Positions 17,985 through 27,429 are shown, counted from the first letter of the stretch. The stretch is DNA of 64,000 nt from Streptomyces chattanoogensis (GCF_001294335.1 NZ_LGKG01000002.1:1-64000); one strand, 5' to 3'. Notes: generated by a model from the letters alone, not told the origin. Translations and numbers: made by a program.

Positions 17985-18430
17985 GCAGCCACGCTACAGC
18001 TCCTGCGGTTCGAACACAGGTAAGTATGTGCCCCGCACCAACGGATCCCAACGCTGCAGATTCAGACCTCATTCCGCGGCTTGGGTGACGTGAGAAACGA
18101 TCTCCGATCGCCGCATCCTTCCTGGCTGGCAGCACCGCCAGGCGTACGCCACCGACCTCGGCGTTGAGCCGAGCTGCTCGGCGTACACGACGCCACGGAC
18201 ATCAGTAGGGCAGGTCAGACGAGGATCGCCAGGTGGCGCGCGAGGTTCGTGGATCTCCTTCGTGAAGCAACGTCAACAGTGTTCAGCCACCCACCGTTTC
18301 ACGCGCCCACACCCTGCCTCCCTTCCGAGCCACTTGCGCCACAGAACACCGCCGAAAGCGGGGGCCACCCCGTCGCCTCGCCCGGCGCGAGAAGAGGCCG
18401 ACCCGCCAGCCCCCGGATGTCGGACGCGCA
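17985..18430. other. Spacer, no gene recognised
   Basis: About 445 bp. Open frames on both strands have no ribosome site or family resemblance. The 3' end of the lipoprotein operon (18431) lies to the right. Confidence 0.4.
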
Positions 18431-18871
18431 TCACCAGGTCGAAGCGGCGGCTGTGCCGGCCTCGTGCCGCAGCTCCATGACGGCTGCGACGGCTTCGAGC
18501 CAGCAGGCCACCGCGTCGTCGCCGGCCACGTCCGGCGCGACACCGGCCGCGCCGGTCAGCCATGCGCGGATCGTCTGGGCGGCTTCGCCGGGCAGGGGCT
18601 CGTCGAGGTCGGCGGCGTAACGGGTGCCTCCGCTGCGTACGACCTTGGCGAGGAAGGAGACCGAGCGGGGCAGCGCGCCCTGCCGGTCGAGGGTGATGGC
18701 GGCGGTCACGGCACCGTCACCGAACAGGGCGGTGCGGTGGGGGCCGTTGCCGCGCAGGCCGTACCGCAGGAGGGTGGGCACGTCGGTCGTCTCCAGCAGT
18801 TCGCTGTCGCTCTTTCCCGGCCGCAGGGTACTCATGGTCGCCTCGCTGATTCGAGTGGTGGTGAGGGTCAT
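18431..18871 (-). CDS. Small partner protein of the effector-like operon
   Basis: A 146-aa soluble protein with no motif that I recognise. The start (ATG at 18871) overlaps the stop of the upstream lipoprotein by 4 bp (ATGA), so the two are co-translated. As the last gene of a WXG100/cysteine-protease/lipoprotein operon it could be an immunity or chaperone protein; that is inferred from position only. Confidence 0.65.
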   Translation of the reverse strand: MTLTTTRISEATMSTLRPGKSDSELLETTDVPTLLRYGLRGNGPHRTALFGDGAVTAAITLDRQGALPRSVSFLAKVVRSGGTRYAADLDEPLPGEAAQTIRAWLTGAAGVAPDVAGDDAVACWLEAVAAVMELRHEAGTAAASTW

Positions 18872-19329
18872 GTGACGGTGACCGTGTAGGTGATGCGTTC
18901 CGGCTTCGGAAGGCCCTCAGAGGGATGGTGGGTCGCACGGCTGGGGCAGGCGTCGAGGACGCAGTGGTACAGCACGATCCTGGTTGTGCCGGGCCCTTGG
19001 GCGTGGAACCTGAAATACAGCTTTCCGCCGCTGCCCACCATGTCGGAATCGTCCGCCTGGTAGTCCGTGCCGCGGCTGCGCACGACCTTGGGGTCCGGTT
19101 TCGGACTGGCGAGGTTCCGGTGATCTCCGGTCGACGCGTTGTACGGCACGCCGATGGAGAAGTCCTCCTGCGCCCGCACGGTGATGGATCTCTGATCGCC
19201 GGTGAAGACGGTCGAGGTGCGGGACGGAGTGGGGGCCGCAGTATGCGGAGACTGCGGCGCCGCACCGCAGCCGACGGCCAGTTGCAGCGCGCAGAGTATG
19301 GCGACCGGGTATGCGGCCTTGCGGATCAC
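18868..19329 (-). CDS. Small lipoprotein, possible immunity protein
   Basis: A predicted 153-aa lipoprotein starting at GTG 19329 (VIRKAAYPVAIL), 8 bp after the stop of the protease-like gene. The signal peptide ends in the lipobox LAVGC. The frame is open further upstream to 19422, but that would overlap the preceding gene by 86 bp. The mature part carries two Cys (YHCVLDACPS) that may form a disulfide. It ends in an ATGA overlap with the next gene. A surface-anchored immunity role is possible but unproven. Confidence 0.7.
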   Translation of the reverse strand: MIRKAAYPVAILCALQLAVGCGAAPQSPHTAAPTPSRTSTVFTGDQRSITVRAQEDFSIGVPYNASTGDHRNLASPKPDPKVVRSRGTDYQADDSDMVGSGGKLYFRFHAQGPGTTRIVLYHCVLDACPSRATHHPSEGLPKPERITYTVTVT

Positions 19330-19336
19330 GATCTGC

Positions 19337-20902
19337 CTATCGGGGGACGTGGACGGCGTATACATTCGGGAGTGCGCCTGTGGATGCCTTGCCCATATGG
19401 CCGTTGATGAAGTCGTCTTCACTGACCCAAGTGGTGGTGCCCCAGGGGTTGTACACCTGCAGCATGTCGCCTTCCTGCCCGACGATCACCAAGGCGTGCG
19501 CGCTCTTGCCGTTGACGTCGATGGGGACAGGCTTTCCATCAGCCACGGACTGCTCGATGTCGGTGAGCACATCGCGACGGTCGTCAGGGCTATTCACCGT
19601 CGTGAGTTCGTAGTCCGTTCCTGTATGGGGGCTGATCTCCTTATCGGCAACCTTGTCCTGGTTCTCGATGCTCATGCCACCCCAGTTCTTCCCGCCGGGG
19701 CCCTCCTGGTGAACACGGTGCTGCTCGGCCACCAGCCGTTCGCGGAAAGCGTCGGGGTCCGATTCCTGCCCTGACTTGCCCCCGGTCAGCTCCAGGGCAT
19801 AGATCGGATCGACCATGGCGCGGGCGGTCACCGTCGACGAAGCCACACAGGTTCCTTCCCGGCCGTCTCCGCCCTGGATCCACTTCTGGCCCTTGAAATC
19901 GACGTCGGCTCTGTTGAGATTCGCGCCTGACTCGTCAACTCCCAGGTCCTCCCTGCTCTCCTTGCCCGTGACGACGGGCGTGAGGTGCTCCTGGAGCCAC
20001 TGCGGGTCCTTGCCGTGGATCTTCCCCTGGAACTCTTGGATCGCGTCCATGTCGTACCCGGCAGCCAGGGACTTCGTCAGATAGGCGCGTTCCTGCGGGG
20101 TCTTGGAATCGGCGAGCATCTTCTCGAACTCGGCCCGGTCCTTGGCGTTCATCTGCTCCATCCTCTGACCGGAGCGCTGCAGGTCCGTCGAGCTCAGAAT
20201 CTCGTTGAGTTCGCGGGGACCGCCGGCGGCACCCGTGTCGGCCAGGGCCAGTTTGTCCGCGTCGGACAGCTCGTTGGTGGACATTCGGCCGGCGCGGGCC
20301 TCGGAGGCGTGCTTGTTCATCTCCCGCGCGGCATGCCGCGCGCTCTCGTCGGCCATGATGGCGCCCTGGAGCATGCTGATGATGCCCTCGTTGGCGACAC
20401 GTTGGGCCTTTCGCAGCACCTGCTCGGAGGCTTCGTCGTCGAACCAGTTGTCCCAGGTGCCGTCCTCGTCGTCGAGAATGTAGAGCGCGTGGTTCAGCTC
20501 GTCCCGGCCGTCCTTGTCACGTTTCTTGGCGTCCTTGAGCTGATCGGCGAAGCTCATCAAGCAGATCCCCACCTCGTAGAACGCCTCTCCCATCTGGTCT
20601 GCGTCACGACCTGCCGCGGCCACGACCTCGCCGGCCTTGGCGCCGGTGGAGCCGGCCCAGGCATCGGGCAGTCCGTGCTTGGCGACCTTGTTGACGCGGT
20701 CGCGGACCTTCACCGCCGCATCGGACTGGCGCTTGTAGCGCTTGCCCAGGCTCTCGATGATGTGGGGGGAGCCGGCCGGCTCCGAGACGCCGAGGGCCTT
20801 GTTGATCTCGGATATCAACGCGTCCTTGTCGTTCGCGGAGGCGATGCCCTTCCGGTAGTTCTCCAGCTTCTCGCGGCGGTCGGTGGTGGATTCCATGGCC
20901 AT
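19337..20902 (-). CDS. Putative T7SS-type effector with calpain/papain-like protease domain
   Basis: A 521-aa protein without signal peptide. Residues 1-300 are strongly helical and charged (an AWAG at 81-84 near a helix turn), like the delivery domains of LXG/WXG effectors. Residues 340-521 look like a papain/calpain-fold protease: Gln343, Cys352 (GREGTCVASS), His469 (SAHALVIVG) and Asn485 in the calpain-like NPWG motif (VYNPWGTTTW). All three catalytic positions are present. It follows a WXG100-like gene and precedes two small genes that may encode immunity. The protease assignment is inferred from motif order. Confidence 0.7.
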   Translation of the reverse strand: MAMESTTDRREKLENYRKGIASANDKDALISEINKALGVSEPAGSPHIIESLGKRYKRQSDAAVKVRDRVNKVAKHGLPDAWAGSTGAKAGEVVAAAGRDADQMGEAFYEVGICLMSFADQLKDAKKRDKDGRDELNHALYILDDEDGTWDNWFDDEASEQVLRKAQRVANEGIISMLQGAIMADESARHAAREMNKHASEARAGRMSTNELSDADKLALADTGAAGGPRELNEILSSTDLQRSGQRMEQMNAKDRAEFEKMLADSKTPQERAYLTKSLAAGYDMDAIQEFQGKIHGKDPQWLQEHLTPVVTGKESREDLGVDESGANLNRADVDFKGQKWIQGGDGREGTCVASSTVTARAMVDPIYALELTGGKSGQESDPDAFRERLVAEQHRVHQEGPGGKNWGGMSIENQDKVADKEISPHTGTDYELTTVNSPDDRRDVLTDIEQSVADGKPVPIDVNGKSAHALVIVGQEGDMLQVYNPWGTTTWVSEDDFINGHMGKASTGALPNVYAVHVPR

Positions 20903-21007
20903 ATCTGCTGTCCTTCTGCCCTTACGGCTGGTACTCGGTGTCGTCGCCGCGCAATGGCGCTGCGGTGCTCGTACCCGGCCGGTATAAGCCGGCGGCGGGC
21001 GGGCGGT

Positions 21008-21382
21008 TCAGCCGAAGGGTGTGGGACCGGTGTGGGAGGCGGTCAGTGTGTTCACCGAAGGTGGCCCGGCAGTTGCGGCGGCTGCCGTCGTGAGGCCGGC
21101 GACGGTGTGCTCGTCCGCGGAGTGGTAGTTGGCGCTCGAGGTGCGGATTTTGTCAGCGGTCTCCTCCAGAGCACCTTTGAGGGTCTCGGCCTCTGCCTGC
21201 CATGCGGCGGAGAAGCGGAGGTACGCCGGCCCGGTGTCGGGGCCGCCCAGCTCCTCCATGCTGGAGCAGTACGGGTCAAGGATCTCCGCTTTGATGTCGG
21301 CGACCTCATCCGCCGCGATGTCCAGGCTGTTTGCCTGGGCGTCCATGCCGCCCCGCTGAACGGAATAACCGCCTCCGGCCAT
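21008..21382 (-). CDS. WXG100-like small helical protein
   Basis: The likely start is Met at 21382 (MAGGGYSVQRGG), giving 124 aa; an upstream Met at 21445 is less likely. The protein is two long helices with a central Trp (FSAAWQAEAETL) rather than an exact WXG, followed by a Gly/Thr/Pro-rich tail, as in the ESX secretion partner proteins of Streptomyces effectors. It lies 106 bp upstream of the protease-like gene on the same strand and is probably its secretion partner. Confidence 0.65.
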   Translation of the reverse strand: MAGGGYSVQRGGMDAQANSLDIAADEVADIKAEILDPYCSSMEELGGPDTGPAYLRFSAAWQAEAETLKGALEETADKIRTSSANYHSADEHTVAGLTTAAAATAGPPSVNTLTASHTGPTPFG

Positions 21383-21734
21383 CCGGCTGTCCCCCGTATC
21401 CCCGGTTTTGCCCTGGTCACACCAAGGTCCTTCTGTCCTGTACATGCTAACGGGATGTCGGTGCAGCCCGATCTACCGGAACGTCGACGCAGGTCGTTTC
21501 AGTGAGCCCGAGGGAGGGTGGGCAGGGCTCCGCTGCCGCCAGTCGCCGCCGCGAACCCCCACTGGCCGGAACGCAGCGCCATCCTCTTCGACGACCGGAC
21601 GGCTGGCTGGCCTTACGGGCGCCTGGATCTTCGGCGAAGAGCCCCCACCGGCCGGCTGAGCGAAGGAGCACGGGACCTCGCGCAGTGCCGCGCCGCCATG
21701 CCGGACCGACCACGACGCTCAACGGGCCAACTGC

Positions 21735-22568
21735 AGCGCTCAGTCACACTCAAGGAGCCCCTGCGGTACAACAAGGACTGGGTCCTGGTCCTGGACATCT
21801 GGGTCGACGGCAGCACGCCGGACTCGGTACTCGCCGAACTCTCCAAGGGCATGGGAGGCATGGACCACGAGGGCATGGGCACGGGTCATGGCGGCCACGG
21901 CATGAGCAAGCCCAAGCCTTCCGGTCCCTCCCGGATGATGATGAGCACGACGAGCGAGCTGCTCGGTGGCGACGCGGGCGATGTCGCCTACCTGTACTAC
22001 CTGGTCAACGGGCGGACGGCCAAGGATCCGCAGACCTTCCGCGCCAAGCGTGGAGACCGCATCCGCATCCGTTTCCTCCACGCCGACGGCGACACCACCT
22101 TCCGCGTCGCCCTCGGCGGTCACACCATGACCTCACCCACACCGACATCTGCCCCGTCGAACAGGCGAAGACGGACGCCCTGCTGCCGGGCATAGGCGAG
22201 CGCTACGACGTCCTCGTAACCGCCAAAGACGGCGCCTCCCCGCCCACCGCCCTCGCCGAAGGCAAGAAGCAGACGGCGATGGCGATCCTGCGCACGGGCA
22301 GCGGCACGGCGCCCAAAGCCGTCCGTACGCCCCAAGGAACTGAACGGAAAGCTGTTGCAGGCCCGGCAGTTGCGGGCCGACGGCGCGGTCCGTCCGAAGC
22401 CCGGCAAGCCCGACCGGCGGGCCGCGCAAGGAGACCGCGATCGTCCTGCCGGGACAGCCCCTCCAGGTCGGCCTCGATGCCGACAACCCGGGGTTGTGGA
22501 TGATCCACTGCCACAACGCGTACCACGCCCGGTCCGGGATGATGACGGTCGTCGGCTACCGGCAGTAG
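21735..22568 (+). pseudogene. Multicopper oxidase, degenerate
   Basis: Four frame segments together read domains 2-3 of a multicopper oxidase: VTLKEPLRYNKDWVLVLDIW; a Met/His-rich loop (GMGGMDHEGMGTGHGGHGM); HTDICPVEQAKTDALLPGIG in another frame; then VRPKELNGKLLQARQL in a third; and finally the type 1 copper motif HCHNAYHARSGM. The N-terminal cupredoxin domain is missing. At least three frameshifts make it inactive. It is convergent with the PLP enzyme gene. Confidence 0.85.
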
Positions 22569-22599
22569 CCGGCCGGGCGGGTGGTTGCCGTCACCCGTG

Positions 22600-22633
22600 C
22601 GGTGGCTCCCGGCCGTGCGGCCGGGAGCCACCG
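22600..22633. terminator. Strong bidirectional hairpin
   Basis: Two perfect 15-bp arms (22600-22614 and 22619-22633) around a GTGC loop lie 9 bp beyond the stop of the PLP enzyme gene and 31 bp beyond the multicopper oxidase remnant. The GC-rich stem without a long T tail is the normal Streptomyces terminator form. It ends the four-gene operon. Confidence 0.8.
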
Positions 22634-22642
22634 GCAAGGCAG

Positions 22643-23539
22643 CTAACCGTCGCGCAATGCGTGGGTGAGCGCCTCCTGGAACATCGGGGTGTGATCGGCC
22701 GGCGGGTCGTCGACGAGACCAGGCCGGTGGAAAGCGAAACGTGCGATGTTCCGGGGCCGGAAGTGGCGCCATCCGGAGGAGGCCAGACGGTCGGTGACCG
22801 CAGTGCCGTCCACAGGGGTGACGCATGCGAAGGGGACGCCGTGCCCATGGTTCAGCAGGCGCATACCGCGCTCCGCGCACCACGTCCGCAGGCGGTCATC
22901 CGGGTCGATCACGGCCCGGTTGAAGATTCTCCCTTCCGCCTCGCGCAGCGCCCGTTGGGCTGTCCGCAGCAGATCCAGTGACTGGGCGCCGGACTCGGCC
23001 ACACGGAGCACGCGGTGGAGGTGTTCCAGTTCCGGCCGGTCGTTGCGTACGAGCACGAGCCCCAGCCCCACGGCCAGGCCCAGGTGTTTGTGCAGGGGTG
23101 CGAGCACGACGTCACCGCGGGCGAGCGCCGCCGCGGTGAGCGCGGTGCCGAGGGACTGTGCCGCGTCGACGATGCGGATCGCGCTGCCCGCCAGGTCGTC
23201 GACCGTGCCGGTGAGTGGCGATACATGCGTGCGCAGTTCCCATTCCGCGTCCGCGCCGCCTCGGGGCAGTATCTGCGCGTAGGCCGGGTAGTGCTGGTGG
23301 TCCGGACCGCAGGTGCGCACCGCATGGCCGGACGCGCTCGCCGCGGCGAGTACGGCCAGCAGTCCGGACGTGGTGTTGTGGAGCAGGTAGAGGGTGAACT
23401 TGCCTGCTTTCGGGCCGAGTTGATGCACCAGCCGGTCCGCTACCGACGTACGCAGGGCCGCGGCCTCGGCGAAATAGTGCCGGGTGAGGCCGGGCGGTTG
23501 CAGTCCGGGGTGGAGGGCGGCGGCGTCCAGAGTGCCCAT
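22643..23539 (-). CDS. ycfC: Class V PLP-dependent enzyme, cysteine-desulfurase-like (YcfC-like)
   Basis: A 298-aa fold-type I PLP enzyme. Asp125 and Gln128 (RIVDAAQSLG) should contact the cofactor and Lys151 (LAPLHKHLGL) should form the Schiff base; Thr56/Thr57 (LLHNTTSG) sit in the phosphate region. It is shorter than ordinary NifS/IscS proteins. Cys77, Cys221 and Cys239 are candidate persulfide carriers, but the usual desulfurase active-site Cys loop is not recognisable. It is the last gene of the MFS/PP-loop/Nudix-HAD operon, its ATG overlapping the upstream stop (TGATG). By analogy with YcfC of the 6-thioguanine pathway it would mobilise cysteine sulfur for the PP-loop enzyme. The symbol marks this analogy. 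Confidence 0.75.
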   Translation of the reverse strand: MGTLDAAALHPGLQPPGLTRHYFAEAAALRTSVADRLVHQLGPKAGKFTLYLLHNTTSGLLAVLAAASASGHAVRTCGPDHQHYPAYAQILPRGGADAEWELRTHVSPLTGTVDDLAGSAIRIVDAAQSLGTALTAAALARGDVVLAPLHKHLGLAVGLGLVLVRNDRPELEHLHRVLRVAESGAQSLDLLRTAQRALREAEGRIFNRAVIDPDDRLRTWCAERGMRLLNHGHGVPFACVTPVDGTAVTDRLASSGWRHFRPRNIARFAFHRPGLVDDPPADHTPMFQEALTHALRDG

Positions 23540-24786
23540 CAGCCGTCACCCCGCTCCCCGTACGTACGGCAAGCCAGGTCACTCAGCACCGTGGCGACCA
23601 CACCGTCCGTCGCGCGGATCCGTCGGACATGTCGGGCGCGTTCGAGGCCGGGGAGACCGTCTCCCACGACCACCGCGATATCGGCCCGGCCCAGCATCTC
23701 CTGATCGTTGAGATCGTTGCCGAGAGATGCCACAGTACGGGCCCGTTCGCCGGTCGGTACGGCGGTCAGTGCGGCGAGGGCCGCAGCCTTGGTGGCTCCC
23801 GCGCAAGTGATGTCCACGACCCCGTCGGCATGCGCGCACAGTTCGAGCGCCGGCCCGGTGGCCGCGCGCAGCTTTTCGACGGTGTCGGTCGTACCCGGTG
23901 CGTGCACGGTCAGCTTCACCACACCCTCCAGGGACACGCGCTCCAGGAACGGAACCTCTGCCGGGTCCAGCTGTACGCGGTCGGGGTAGTCCATCCACGG
24001 GAATCCGGTGCCGCACACCACGAAGCGGTCGCCGTGGTCGAGATAGAAGTCGGCCCCGTCGGCGAGCAGACCGTCGACCATGGTGCGCAGCGTGTCGGAG
24101 GGCAGGCAGACACGACGGGACACGGTGCCGCCGGACACGGTGACGGCGCCGTTGCAGCAGATCAGCGTGGCCCGGTCGGCGAGTGGGCCGAGCAGCTGCC
24201 GGACGCCCCGGGGAGCCCGGGAGGTCGCGAACACCAACTCCACACCGTCCTGGTCCGACAGTTCGGCGAGTGCCGCGGCGACGGCGGGCCCCGGACCGAG
24301 GCTGTCAAAGGCCAGTGTGCCGTCCAGGTCCGCCGCCACCATGTCGACGCCGCCCGCCTCGCCGCGCCCCTTCCGTTGCCCGGGGTCCCGGAGCAGCCCC
24401 TCGGAGCGCAGTTTCGGCACGATGAACCGGCCGAAGACGGAGCCGAGTTCGATGCCGTCCTCGCCGTACCGCGCGTCGATCCATGCCACTTCCGCGATCT
24501 CGGCGGAGGGCTCGGCCACTCCGTCCGCCTCGACGAGGAAAGCCTCGATCTCCACCGTGGTAGACGGGTCCAGGGCCGAACGGTCGCTGAACGTCCCGAA
24601 GGGACGCCAGGAACGCGTCCGCAGCCCGGTTTCCTCGGCCAGCTCCCGGGCGAGCGTCTGCTCGGAGGTCTCCCCCGGTTCGCGCTTGCCGCCGGGCGAG
24701 AGAAACACCGACGACCCGTGCTTGCGGACCACAAGGAGGAGGCCGCCGCGGACAATGACCGCGGCGACCTTCCGGATCGTCCTCAC
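23539..24786 (-). CDS. Bifunctional Nudix hydrolase-HAD phosphatase
   Basis: A 415-aa fusion. Residues 1-135 are a Nudix domain with an exact box (G33, E39, REL 47-49, EE 51-52, G54). Residues about 146-415 are a Cof-type HAD phosphatase: DxD at 153-155 (DLDGTL), a [12 protein letters not shown] loop for Mg, and a Cys-containing cap. It starts at GTG 24786 in a 4-bp overlap with the PP-loop stop and overlaps the next start by 1 bp. Together the domains could dephosphorylate a modified nucleotide stepwise, for example a thio-nucleotide to its nucleoside, which would fit release of a purine antimetabolite. The fusion is seen; the substrate is inferred. Confidence 0.85.
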   Translation of the reverse strand: MRTIRKVAAVIVRGGLLLVVRKHGSSVFLSPGGKREPGETSEQTLARELAEETGLRTRSWRPFGTFSDRSALDPSTTVEIEAFLVEADGVAEPSAEIAEVAWIDARYGEDGIELGSVFGRFIVPKLRSEGLLRDPGQRKGRGEAGGVDMVAADLDGTLAFDSLGPGPAVAAALAELSDQDGVELVFATSRAPRGVRQLLGPLADRATLICCNGAVTVSGGTVSRRVCLPSDTLRTMVDGLLADGADFYLDHGDRFVVCGTGFPWMDYPDRVQLDPAEVPFLERVSLEGVVKLTVHAPGTTDTVEKLRAATGPALELCAHADGVVDITCAGATKAAALAALTAVPTGERARTVASLGNDLNDQEMLGRADIAVVVGDGLPGLERARHVRRIRATDGVVATVLSDLACRTYGERGDG

Positions 24787-25508
24787 GCCGGGACCGCCGC
24801 CAGTTCGTCGGCGGGTGCGGAGCCGTGGCTCGGTGCGGCGAGGGCGCGCCCGGAGAGGAAGTCGATGATGTTCCGGCTCAGCGCCTCCTTCTCCCGGAGG
24901 TAGGCGAGGATGGTCTCGTCGGAGGGGGTGGAGAAGCTGTCCCCGAAGATGGAGACGCCTTCCAGCGACTTCGTCGACAGTCCGAGCTGGAGCAGCCGGT
25001 ACTTCACATCGTCCTGCGAGACGGCGAACTCGTAGATGGGGCTGTGGTAGTCCAGGCCGTACTCGGCCAGGAAGTCCACGAAGTACTCCTTCGCGACGAG
25101 GCGCTGCTCGGGGAACTCCTGCTGGTAGGCGGCGATTCCGTCGTTCACCACGGTGATGCCTTGACGGTGGCAGTAGTCGATCACGTGGGCGTGGATGGCG
25201 ATCTTCTCGCCCAGCAGCACGAGGTTCTTGCGGTGGGCCAAGATGTCCTGCTCCAGGTTCTCGATCGCGATGCTGCGGAACGCACCGCTGGTGTCCTGCA
25301 CCACGTGGGTGACAACCAGGTCACCGAACCGCTCACGGAGTTCGGCGACGCGCAGGGCGAGGATCTCCCGGTGCAGCGAACAGCCGCTGTTACCGCTGAA
25401 CAGGTGGACGGGTATGCCCTGGAGCATCAGCACGGAAGCGGCGAGGGTGCTGTCCCGGCCACCGGTGAACATCACCAGCTGGGGCTGCTCGGAGTGCGTG
25501 GAAGTCAT
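24783..25508 (-). CDS. ycfA: PP-loop ATP pyrophosphatase, putative sulfur transferase (YcfA-like)
   Basis: A 241-aa N-type ATP pyrophosphatase with the PP-loop FTGGRDST at 14-21. This superfamily (ExsB/QueC, ThiI, MnmA, TtcA) activates a carbonyl oxygen by adenylation. Cys43 (SGCSLHRE) and Cys113 (DYCHRQG) are candidates for a persulfide or covalent intermediate. No THUMP, ferredoxin-like or tRNA-binding extension is present, so a small-molecule substrate is likely. Lying between an exporter and a Nudix-HAD fusion and sharing an operon with a desulfurase-like PLP enzyme, it matches YcfA, which replaces the 6-oxo group of a guanine nucleotide with sulfur. The symbol marks this analogy. Confidence 0.75.
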   Translation of the reverse strand: MTSTHSEQPQLVMFTGGRDSTLAASVLMLQGIPVHLFSGNSGCSLHREILALRVAELRERFGDLVVTHVVQDTSGAFRSIAIENLEQDILAHRKNLVLLGEKIAIHAHVIDYCHRQGITVVNDGIAAYQQEFPEQRLVAKEYFVDFLAEYGLDYHSPIYEFAVSQDDVKYRLLQLGLSTKSLEGVSIFGDSFSTPSDETILAYLREKEALSRNIIDFLSGRALAAPSHGSAPADELAAVPA

Positions 25509-26971
25509 GAGGTACTCATCTTTCTTGACGTGTGGTCATGTTCCGGAAGGTGCTGCGGTGGCTCGGGGTGCGAGCCGGGAGTGCCCCGTGTCCCTTGTGA
25601 GTCACGTGGCAGGAAAGCCAGTGCCGCGATGCCGGCCACCAGGACGCAGGCGGCCGAGAGGTACATGCCTGTTGCGGGCCCTTGGCCGCTGCCGGGCAGC
25701 GGGACCGCGCCGAAGGCGGTGACCAGCGCCAGGCCGAGTGCGCCGCCGACGTTCTGGAAGACGGTCAGCAGGGCGGACGTCGTGCCGTGCTCCTGTGGCC
25801 GTACGGCGTCCATCGCCATGATCGACGCAGCCGGATAGCACAACGCCACTCCGCAGCCGATGGCCACCGTTGCCGGGAGCAGCCCGAGCGCGTAGGGGAG
25901 TTCGAAGCCGACCGCACCCAGATAGACCAGCGCGCAGGTCACCAGGGCCATGCCGGCGGCGAGCACCCGGCCGGGCCCGAAGCGGGTGACCAGACGGCCA
26001 CCCCAGACACCGACCGACGCGTTGCTGATGCTCTGCGGTGCGAGGGCCAGTCCCACGGCGAACTCGTCGTAATGGCGGCTCAGAGCCAGTTCGAGTCCGG
26101 TCAGGTACATCGAGGCGACGATCGCCGCGAACACCCCCGCCAGCGCGGCGCATGCGGCGAGCACCCGGGCCGACCGCAGCACCCCCGCGGGGAACATCCG
26201 CGTTCCGCGACGTCTGCCCCGGTGGATCAGCACTGCGGCGAACACGCCCGCGACGGCGAGCTGCCCGGCGACCATCCAGGGGGACGCATCGCCGATGCCG
26301 CCGATGGCGACGACCGAGAGGATCACCGCCGCGGTGAGCGCGACCGCCGCCAGGGCGTCGACGCGAGCGCCGGTGCCGGGAGCGGAGCTGAGGGTACGCG
26401 TCACCACCAGCACGGCGGCGACCAGAGGGAGATAGACCAGGAAGCTGGCCCGCCAGCCCAGTTGGGCCACGAGGAATCCGGGCACGACGAGCCCGAGTGT
26501 GAACCCCGCGGCTCCCATCGCCCCGTACAAGGCCAACGCCTTGTTGCGCAGTCGGCCGGGCGGCAGACTGGCCGTGATCAAGGCAATGGCGGCGGGGGCG
26601 CTGAAGGCCGCCCCCGCGCCCTGTACGAAGCGGCCGCACACCAGCCACCAGCCGGAGGGTGCAGCGGCGCACAAGGCGGACCCCAGACCGAAGACCCCGA
26701 CGCCGATCAGGAACATCGCGCGCCGGCGCCATGCGTCGACGAGCCGCCCGGCCGCCGGCAACAGCCCCGCGTAGGCGATGAGAAAAGCGCTGGCGGTCAA
26801 CTGGAGTTGTGCGGGAGACAGCTCGAGACTGCTCCGCAGGGCGGCGATCTGCACATTGATACTGGAGGAACTCATCCCCTCCAGCAGCAGCACCGAGCAG
26901 ATGAAGCCAATCCGCCACCAGGAAACCTTCGTTGCCGGTTCGTCGTCCGGCGACTGTCTTTCCTCTTGCAT
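25505..26971 (-). CDS. MFS exporter, DHA2 (14-TMS) drug-resistance type
   Basis: A 488-aa membrane protein with about 14 hydrophobic helices. Motif A is present as [10 protein letters not shown] (loop 2-3) and a motif C-like Gly-rich helix occurs in [13 protein letters not shown]. The ATG at 26971 has GAGGGG five bases upstream. It is the first gene of the operon and its stop overlaps the PP-loop start by 4 bp (ATGA). DHA2 carriers export drugs by proton antiport, so it should export, and protect against, the operon's product. Confidence 0.9.
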   Translation of the reverse strand: MQEERQSPDDEPATKVSWWRIGFICSVLLLEGMSSSSINVQIAALRSSLELSPAQLQLTASAFLIAYAGLLPAAGRLVDAWRRRAMFLIGVGVFGLGSALCAAAPSGWWLVCGRFVQGAGAAFSAPAAIALITASLPPGRLRNKALALYGAMGAAGFTLGLVVPGFLVAQLGWRASFLVYLPLVAAVLVVTRTLSSAPGTGARVDALAAVALTAAVILSVVAIGGIGDASPWMVAGQLAVAGVFAAVLIHRGRRRGTRMFPAGVLRSARVLAACAALAGVFAAIVASMYLTGLELALSRHYDEFAVGLALAPQSISNASVGVWGGRLVTRFGPGRVLAAGMALVTCALVYLGAVGFELPYALGLLPATVAIGCGVALCYPAASIMAMDAVRPQEHGTTSALLTVFQNVGGALGLALVTAFGAVPLPGSGQGPATGMYLSAACVLVAGIAALAFLPRDSQGTRGTPGSHPEPPQHLPEHDHTSRKMSTS

Positions 26972-27300
26972 GGTCCCCTCATAGCGACACCGCCGTGAAT
27001 TGGCGGAGACGACCCCTCACAAAGGCAATCGCGTTGCGCCGACGGGCCGTCGAGGCAATTGCCTGAAGTTGAATTCAAAAACCCTCTGAGGCGCATCATG
27101 GCGGCCCGGCATCACATGCCAAGGACGCGACCAGATCCTTCCCCTTGGTCGGCTTCCGGCGCCGCGTTGATCTTCGTCTAGTAGAAACATGCATGTCAAG
27201 CACCGTTTCTCGAAGAAGTTTTCGTATGTTTCTACGAGAAGAACCGCCCGGGACTGGCGGAACGCGAAAAAACTATCCATTTCGACTAAGTCGGTCACAT
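26972..27300. promoter_or_regulatory. AT-rich promoter region of the four-gene operon
   Basis: Upstream of the MFS start the sequence is unusually AT-rich for this genome and palindromic. AGGCAATTGCCT at 27053-27064 is a perfect 12-bp palindrome. GTAGAAACAT (27181-27190) is repeated as its exact inverse ATGTTTCTAC at 27226-27235, with TTTCTCG and CGAGAA arms nearby. No regulator gene lies next to the operon, so control may come from elsewhere. The repeats are seen; the regulatory role is inferred. Confidence 0.55.
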
Positions 27301-27385
27301 GGGGCGCCGCAATACAGGGAGAGCAGCCCGCCCGGCCCTCCCGTTTTCGGTCGAAAGAATGAGGACAGCGGACCCAGCCCTACAT

Positions 27386-27429
27386 CAAAGGAACAGTTAT
27401 CCCTCACCAAAGGAACAGTTATCCCTTCA
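27386..27429. repeat. Two-copy 22-bp tandem repeat
   Basis: CAAAGGAACAGTTATCCCT begins at 27386 and again at 27408, a 22-bp period, followed by a C/A-rich tail. It lies about 415 bp upstream of the MFS start. It could be a paired binding site for a GntR- or MerR-like protein, or a chance duplication. Confidence 0.5.
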
